A stretch of 64,000 nucleotides of DNA from Cryptomeria japonica. Its lineage: Eukaryota > Streptophyta > Pinopsida > Cupressales > Cupressaceae. The DNA lies in NCBI RefSeq assembly GCF_030272615.1, contig NC_081414.1, forward strand, positions 909,545,009 to 909,609,008, written 5' to 3'. Shown one piece after another: positions 58,105 through 64,000 of the stretch. A program made the position numbers and the translations under genes. Every line of letters starts with the position of its first letter. Within the stretch, counting starts at the first letter, position 1. Below the pieces are notes generated by a model. It was given only the letters and a program-made list of their open reading frames with translations. It made no database searches and was not told the DNA's origin.

Positions 58105-59288
58105 ATCTAAGTAGAAGGTAGCTATTCCATGAAAACTTCTTGCCTCCATTATGTTTCTTAGACTAGGACACTATAGAATTTCTCCAACTTTTTGTACATA
58201 ATCTATTTTGACACCACCAGTAGAGATGAAAAAAGGCAAGAACACCAAACTATTTCACATGAACCTGAACTTCTTTAAATTTTCATAGAGTTTCTCTTTC
58301 CTCAACACCCCATTATGATCCTCAAGTGTTGTAGGTTATCTTCTTTAATTTTACTAAAAATTAAAATACCATCAAAATAAAATACTACAAACTTACCAAT
58401 GTAAAATTGTAGTATAGTGTTCATTAGCCTCATAAAAATGTACTACAAGCATCTGATAAACTGAATGACATAACCATCCAAAACTGAATGACATAACCAT
58501 CCACTCATATAAGTCATATCTACTTTTGAGTGCTATTTTTCACTCATCCCCTTCTTGATTTGGATCTAGTGATATAACCACTTCATAGATTGATCTTGAT
58601 ATGGCCCTTGCAAGCATATCCATCATATTGAATCTAGATGAGGTATAGGAAATTAATACTTGATGGTGATCCTATTGATTTCTCTACTATCCATGCACAT
58701 CCTCCATACTCCATCCATATTTGGAGTCAACAATACTAGTATAAAACATGGGCTCATACTCACTATCACCACACCTTTCCTCATAGGTTCAGTCACTCGT
58801 TTATTTAGTTTTCCATGATCATTTTTACTCTTTTTGTAAGTTGCTTGATTAGGAAGAGTTGATCCTAGAATACGATCACTATGATGTTGAATATCTCTTT
58901 TTTATGTTGACAATCATGTAACTCTTTTGGAATAATATCAAAAAATTCTCTTAATATCTCACCTGCTTATGGTGGTATTGATATTTATTTCTCTTCTGCT
59001 CTATGGACTACCAATGCATAAGGGTATATTGTTACCTTCATTGCTTTGACAAGTTATTTTTTAAACAACATAGTCTCACCTTGTACTTCATCCTTAAGAG
59101 GCAACAAAATTACTTTAGATATATCATTCTAAAAGGAGAATGTGTTTTTCTCTCCATCATGAATAAATTTCCTATTATACTTGCATGGTCTCCCCAACAA
59201 TACATAACATGCATCCATTGGAAGGACATCACACCACATCTCATTCTTATTAATATTTAATATGGAAAATTTAATTAGACATCTCAGG
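58105..59288 (-). pseudogene. Protease end and RT remnant of element F
   Basis: From 59288 leftwards: NEMWCDVLPMDACYVLLGRP then CKYNRKFIHDGEKNTFSF (59260-59129), the same segment as in B and C but with Cys for Trp. RT follows: RMCMDSREINRITIKY near 58710-58660, MRLMN.. and [20 protein letters not shown] near 58410-58350. The catalytic YLDD is YFDG, so the second Asp is lost. Many stops. Confidence 0.8.
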
Positions 59289-59289
59289 A

Positions 59290-59870
59290 TGTTGAAACTA
59301 TGAAGATCTTCCATGAGCGCATAATTGATAAGTTGGAGGAGTATGTGTATGACATCAAAGACAACTTGAATAATCTAGTGGAAATCAATAGGGAGGCAAT
59401 GAGTAATAGCATTGAAGGTTTGGAGAAAATCAATGCCATGATGGCTTACTATAGAACAAGACCCATATCCAGTGAACCCCCCTTGGGGGAAAAATAGAAA
59501 AAGAATGCTTTAGAGGGTGGTCAGAGTGCTGCTGGTGGGAAAACTAGTTTGGGTCCCTGTACTAGGACCAAGAGCCGGAACTAGGAATAGGGTACCTCTA
59601 GACTCATTATGGGGGATCTGGAGAAGATCAACAAGAATATTATTTAGAAGAACACTGAAGTGGTGCACTCTCTCAGTTGAGTGCTTTTTACTATTTTTTT
59701 GAGTCTTTTCGTCTTAGTTTTTGGCATTGGGTCTGTGTGGGGTTTATCCCCTGTTTCACTATTGTTTAATGTCTTTTTGGCTGCTGGCCTTGGTCTGTAA
59801 AAATTTTGGCTTCAAGTCCTTGTAAAACCTATTTATCTTTATCTCTTTCAAAAAACAGTGACTTCATTCC
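59290..59870 (+). mobile_element. Insertion in the protease of F, LINE/retroposon-like
   Basis: This plus-strand segment separates two parts of F's protease. It contains an open stretch 59300-59497 (MKIFHERIIDKLEEYVYDIK..., charged, coiled-coil-like) and further coding-like sequence with stops to about 59700. It ends in a T-rich tail with CTTGTAAAACCTATTTATC and a short A-run (59859-59864), the look of a LINE 3' end. No RT and no clear target duplication are seen. Confidence 0.45.
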
Positions 59871-59889
59871 ATTTTTTAAATCATGCAAT

Positions 59890-61180
59890 ACAATAGGAAT
59901 GGGGATGTTTTTAACAATACAAATTTAGTTTATCTATCATTTCTCTAGAAACCATATTCTCTCAACTACCTCCATCAACAATTACTTGACATACCTTTCC
60001 CTTGAAGTTCATCTAGTTTAGAACATATTTATTCAAAGCCATGAGTCATTAGATTCTTAAGTTAGTTCTTTCTACTTCTATTGAATTGTCATTGTTCTTC
60101 TCATCATGGCACTTTCTACTACATTAGGTGAGCCTCTAATTCAACTCCTTCATTCTCAGCTTGAGCTACGTTCAAACTGGGAGGTCCTCCTTGATTTATT
60201 TATTGCATGTTAAAATTTTAAATGTATTTAAATTCTTTGTGGCCTTCTTCTCCACACCTAAAGAAAGTGAAAGCCTTCTTTGTCTTTCCCATCCTCTACC
60301 ATCACCATAACCTCTACCCCTCTTAAATCCCCTTCCTCTTTGTTAATTTTAGGGTTCTTGATGAGTATCTACTTGTTTCTATGGTCCACAGGATGATTCT
60401 CCCATACTATAATTCAAACCACCTCATGAAGGAAATGATGTACCACTTCTAAATCCTCTATTCCTTTGAAAATATTTCCTACTCTATTTTTCCTCCATCT
60501 TTAGAGCCAACTAGTATGCCTCTTCCATATTAGTAACTCGGTAAATACTCAATTCATCTTGAATAATTTTTTTAGGCCATTTCTATACCTAGCAGTCATT
60601 TATTCATCATTTTATTGATTCTCCACATTAATGGATAGCTTGTAAAATGCATCTATATAATCTTGTATAGTAGATAAATTCTACTTCAAATTTTAAAATC
60701 TATGAAAAAGGGTTTGTGCATAATCTATTGGCAATTTTTTTCTCTTAGCTTCTTCTCCATCTTATTCCAAGTCTTGATCTTATCCTTTCCCTTCCTAGTT
60801 TGTCCCTTTTGTAAATGATCCCACCAGATCATTGCATGACCCTTCAACTTGGTGCATGCAAATTTAACTTTATTTTCCTCTATAATAGACATTCATTCAA
60901 ATAATTTCCTTATATCATTTAGACAATCTACCAACTCCTTCGGTTTAAGATTTCTTGCATACTTAAAAAATTTGACTTGATTCGTTCATTCTTCCTCTCA
61001 TATGTCCTAAGCAACCTCTCTTCAAAATCCATGCAATCTAATTGATCTTATCCAAGTTCATCATTCTAATCAATATCTCCTTGGTCTAATTATTTGGCAG
61101 AGCCATCTCCTCTTTATCTCACCATCTAGTTTTCATCATAGTCGCAAGATCTGCAACTTGCCTTTGGAGGTTTTGCATCT
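59890..61180 (-). pseudogene. Gag and N-terminal protease remnant of element F
   Basis: Minus-strand reading: KLKGHAMIWWDHLQKGQTRK near 60860-60800 and IKTWNKMEKKL (60785-60750). These align with the gag core of C (HASLWWEHLQ, IKTWDKMIAKL). An Arg/Gly-rich linker (RGRGYGDGR) follows near 60310, then a damaged knuckle near 60250. The protease motif VCQVIVDGGS lies near 59990-59965. Numerous stops. Confidence 0.75.
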
Positions 61181-61242
61181 CTATTTATTTGGGAAAGATC
61201 TCGTCTTCCTCTCCCAACCATCCTCTTTCTTTGATACTAGAT

Positions 61243-62490
61243 ATATCCAACTTACAACCAAACAGTCAACATTAAACAGAAAAAAAAGACATGGGCAAAA
61301 CTCCCCAAATCAGTGCTCTTCGTTATTCTCTAATAATTTGTTACTATAATGAGAAAATAAGCCTATTTTAACTACAATTTGAGATCACCATTTTTGGCAA
61401 AGAAAATTGTCAGTTTTGGTAATTTTCATATCTATCCAAATGACTATGAAACTTCCTAATTATTGAAAGCTAACTTGAGAGACACAATTTGTCAACTCAA
61501 TATGTTGATTATATGCATAAAATAAAAGATAAGTGAAAATTACAATCTAGAAAATCCAAAAAAAAACACACTAAAATCTCAATTTGAGGCCCCATATGAT
61601 GGAATTTGGCCCAAAAAATGTGTCAAGTTTTGATCCAATCGAATAGATTCTATTGACATATTTTAGAACACTTCAAGACTCTTATTACCTAAAATTTCAA
61701 CCCAAGCAAACAACCGAGTCAAAAGTTATGACCTTTGAAATATCAAAATCAAACATCATTGATGGTGTTTCTAATTAATTTTTCATGTTGCAGATAAATA
61801 CTAGTAGAGTTGTTTTATGAGATCTTATTATAAAAATATTCCCATATTATATATTATTACTGTACTTATTTTCTTGTTATAATAAAATATAAAAGAATCT
61901 TATAGAAATTAATAGACAAACTTTAGGGATACCTAATAATCTAATTAAGATGTATATGGAGATGACCTAATACCAAACTGACAATGCAAAACTCATTCTA
62001 CATGACCCAAAATGTGAGATAATAATGATAGTGTGAAAAGGCATGGCACACTCATAAATACTTCAACGCACTCAAAACTTAGATTCCATGGAATTTTGGG
62101 TGAGAAGGTGACCATTTTACAGAATAGAAGAGCGTGTTTGTTCAAGTGAAATTGAAAGGTTTCTCAATGGGGATTCTGGAAGAAAGTTTAGGAAAAAATA
62201 TATGAATTGTGTTGTCTCGTCGATTTTTATTCATGATTCTTATTATGAGCATATCGTGCATATCGTACTGAATCTCTCATACATCTTCAGCATAGAAAGA
62301 ACTTCAGTAAAGACATCAATCAAGACGCATCAATCAAGAGAGTTTGCTTAAACTATACAACATACCCAACAAGCATTTATGTTAACAATTGGGTAGAATT
62401 TGTTAGTAACCAACAAAAATTGTATTTAATGATGAATAAACAGAAACATATACGAAGACTCATATAGAATATGGGAAGTGTCTCGTTTAG
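61243..62490. other. AT-rich DNA, no gene recognised
   Basis: This should begin with F's 5' LTR but no end can be fixed. The part nearest 62.5 kb is downstream flank of the SDR gene. Short ORFs only. Confidence 0.45.
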
Positions 62491-62497
62491 GAGAAAA

Positions 62498-62503
62498 TTT
62501 ATT
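62498..62503 (-). terminator. Candidate poly(A) signal of the SDR gene
   Basis: AATAAA on the minus strand, 23 bases after the stop codon. A further ATTAAA lies near 62430. Plants use loose signals, so the true site is uncertain. Confidence 0.45.
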
Positions 62504-62525
62504 TCAGAATAAGAAAGAAATCCAT

Positions 62526-62909
62526 TCAGAAGTCACTGATCTCCTTTTCATTGAAGAATTTACCAGAAGGTCCACCAAGAGGAAACAAAGCTAATTTGAC
62601 AACATTTTCAGCACCTTCGCTTGGTGATAAGTCTCCCGTACCATATGTCATTCCAGTTCTAACGTATCCAGGACGAATGCAATTTACGTAAGCCTTATCA
62701 CAAAGCTCACGGGCTAATAGACGTGTGTATGCGTTCACACAAATCTTTGACATTTTGTATGCAGAAAATGGGGCTGGCCATCCTTTCTCTTCCAAGCTTT
62801 TCTTTTGCTTGACATCGTCTAAAAACTGGCTTAAAATGGAATCCAGAAATTCCTCACTAACAATATCCATGTCAGAAAGTTGTTTTTGTAGAACTCGATT
62901 TGGCATCAT
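62526..62909 (-). CDS. Short-chain dehydrogenase/reductase, last exon
   Basis: The exon begins after TTTCACAG and encodes 127 residues plus TGA. It carries the catalytic Tyr and Lys of the SDR family (AYKMSK, residues 51 and 55 of the exon), then ICVNAYTRLLA, VNCIRPGYVRTGM and EGAENVVKLALFPLGGPSGK with a final F. These are the conserved C-terminal blocks of the plant (neo)menthol dehydrogenase / salutaridine reductase / carbonyl reductase-like group, NADPH-dependent soluble enzymes that reduce a ketone or aldehyde to an alcohol. The substrate cannot be told from sequence. The intron-exon frame is intact and no lesion is seen. It is the only apparently functional host gene in the window. Confidence 0.93.
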   Translation of the reverse strand: MMPNRVLQKQLSDMDIVSEEFLDSILSQFLDDVKQKKSLEEKGWPAPFSAYKMSKICVNAYTRLLARELCDKAYVNCIRPGYVRTGMTYGTGDLSPSEGAENVVKLALFPLGGPSGKFFNEKEISDF

Positions 62910-63002
62910 CTGTGAAAGCATTTGTAAACATATATATAGTGTATTCACTCTTTATATGATTGAAATCTTTATCTTGAGCACAGTAAAAAGAAATTAAATT
63001 AC
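62910..63002 (-). other. Intron of the SDR gene (93 bp)
   Basis: GT (63002-63001) to AG (62911-62910), phase 0, AT-rich with a TTTCACAG acceptor. Precise excision joins GLLK to MMPN in frame. Confidence 0.9.
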
Positions 63003-63176
63003 CTTGAGAAGCCCATGTAAAGAGGAGACATTAACGATTCGTGGCCGGCCAGACGATTCTCTTAATAATGATAGCAACCCTTTCACAACTCTTTTTGTAC
63101 CATAATAATTTATATCAATACATTTTGTTACACTTTCATGATCATACACAGAAGTTTCATTTGATGTTCCATAGAA
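63003..63176 (-). CDS. Short-chain dehydrogenase/reductase, penultimate exon
   Basis: 58 codons between a TTCTGCAG acceptor and a GTAATT donor, phase 0 at both ends. It encodes FYGTSNETSVYDHESVTKCI, then DINYYGTKRVVKGLLSLL and RIVNVSSLHGLL. The Asn of CIDINYYG and the Ser of NVSS are the other two members of the SDR catalytic tetrad, so N-S-Y-K is complete across the two exons. The N-terminal exons with the NADP-binding TGxxxGxG and NNAG motifs lie beyond base 64000. Confidence 0.93.
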
Positions 63177-64000
63177 CTGCAGAAGAGAGGGAATATTGAA
63201 TCGATTGAATAAGGATAGTACTCAAATACAATTTAAATAGTAAGAATAGTTTGTGAAAATATAATCTAATCTAATCTCAAAATCATTGTAAATGAAAGAT
63301 AAGATAAGAGTGCATCTGCTTCCATAAAAGGGGAATACTTGTATGAAACAACATTATCCTTCCAAAAAGAAACAAATAATGACAAAATCATAAAGTCATA
63401 AAAATATTATAAAAGAGAGCCAAATTGCAAAAGATAGAAATCTTAAAATTTGGGGAGAGACATCATCAAAATAATCCTACCCCATATCAATTAAGTCTTT
63501 TCCATTATCAATAGGATTCCACTCAATGAGAACATTTTATTCATAGATTAGGAAGAACCTTATATTGTTAAATAGCAACAATTCATTAGCTAAGAAAAAA
63601 ATTCCTACCTTATAATCCACCCATGTTGGTGGGAAGATCTTGAGCGATAACCAACATTAGGAGATCAATTAGATTGATCTATTTGGGAAGGAGACCAACC
63701 TAGAAATTGACTAACTAGAGGAGAGAGCAACCTTTTGCAACTATTGAATGGTGCTAGGAGGAACCTAAGTGGCTATGTCTTTAGTGTAGTTAAGATGACT
63801 AGGTTTGACGAAGCATTGTTATGGAAATGTGTTTTTTTGTACATCAATATTTGTTTTATCAACCTAAACTTGAATCTACGTTAACACATTTAAGAGACAT
63901 TGTGTGAGAAGAAAAGTTAGCATCAACATAATTCTAGTTAAAATTAGTAGAATTCATATCTTTCCAAATGATTAACAAAATATTTGGCTTGAAAATATGC
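63177..64000 (-). other. Upstream intron of the SDR gene, open at the right edge
   Basis: AT-rich, at least 824 bp, with no SDR-like coding stretch on the minus strand. The acceptor CTCTTCTGCAG is at its left end; the donor lies outside the window. Confidence 0.7.

Larger units (their letters stand above)
58105..61239 (-). mobile_element. Element F: heavily decayed Ty3/gypsy element related to C
   Basis: Minus-strand remnants in order from a degraded primer site (TAGTATCAAAG, 61239-61228; C has TGGTATCAGAG): gag, basic linker, protease (split by an insertion at about 59290-59870), then RT. No integrase or 3' LTR is visible left of 58.1 kb, where the unknown ORF piece begins. Stops are frequent in all frames. 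LTR sequence right of 61.24 kb cannot be delimited. Confidence 0.75.

Noticed and set aside
1-64000. CRISPR arrays, bacterial operons, phage or replication origins
   Set aside because: Introns, LTR retroelements and plant-type genes show nuclear plant DNA. The tandem repeats found are LTR or UTR repeats without spacer structure.

Overview
The window looks like nuclear DNA of a seed plant with a very large, repeat-rich genome. A gymnosperm is my guess, but nothing in the sequence proves it. The only host gene I can support is the 3' end of a plant short-chain dehydrogenase/reductase (SDR) on the minus strand at the far right (62.5-63.2 kb, continuing beyond the window). Almost everything else is retrotransposon sequence, much of it nested. 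I refer to the elements by letter.

Left part (1-27.4 kb). Element A (1-4172, minus) is the 5' end of an LTR element: LTR, a 20-base tRNA-Trp-type primer site and an uninterrupted ORF of about 712 codons that runs off the left edge and ends in an aspartic-protease domain. To its right lies a set of nested insertions. Element D (4173-27376, minus) has a coiled-coil plus zinc-knuckle gag. It was split by element T (5288-26051, minus, Ty3/gypsy with Tat-like features). T lacks RT, carries an antisense plant-mobile-domain ORF, and has tandem repeats in both its leader and its 3' region. T was in turn split by chromovirus B (10910-18756, plus, perfect target duplication CCTTC) inside its integrase. 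A solo LTR of T's own family (5622-6411) also inserted, in opposite orientation, into T's 3' LTR (target duplication ATTAG).

Middle (27.4-41 kb). This is mostly AT-rich unrecognised DNA. It holds a decayed LINE ORF1 (about 29.9-30.4 kb, minus), several small tandem or dispersed repeats, and a solo LTR (38802-39607, target duplication TTATT).

Right part (41-62 kb). C (41016-47257, minus) is a decayed chromovirus. A diverged solo LTR related to B's family follows (48915-50307). E (50347-57296, plus, target duplication GACCA) is a non-autonomous LTR element. It has a zinc-knuckle gag and a long decayed second ORF of unknown function where protease, RT and integrase would be expected. E and the solo LTR both interrupt an older unrecognised coding fragment (about 48.8-58.1 kb). 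F (about 58.1-61.2 kb, minus) is a heavily decayed relative of C with a further insertion in its protease.

The main novelty candidates are the E/D family with its unknown ORF2, A's long ORF with protease but no recognisable gag domain, and T's architecture. Positions of LTR ends rest on TG...CA termini, flanking duplications, primer sites and purine tracts read by eye. No database search was possible.
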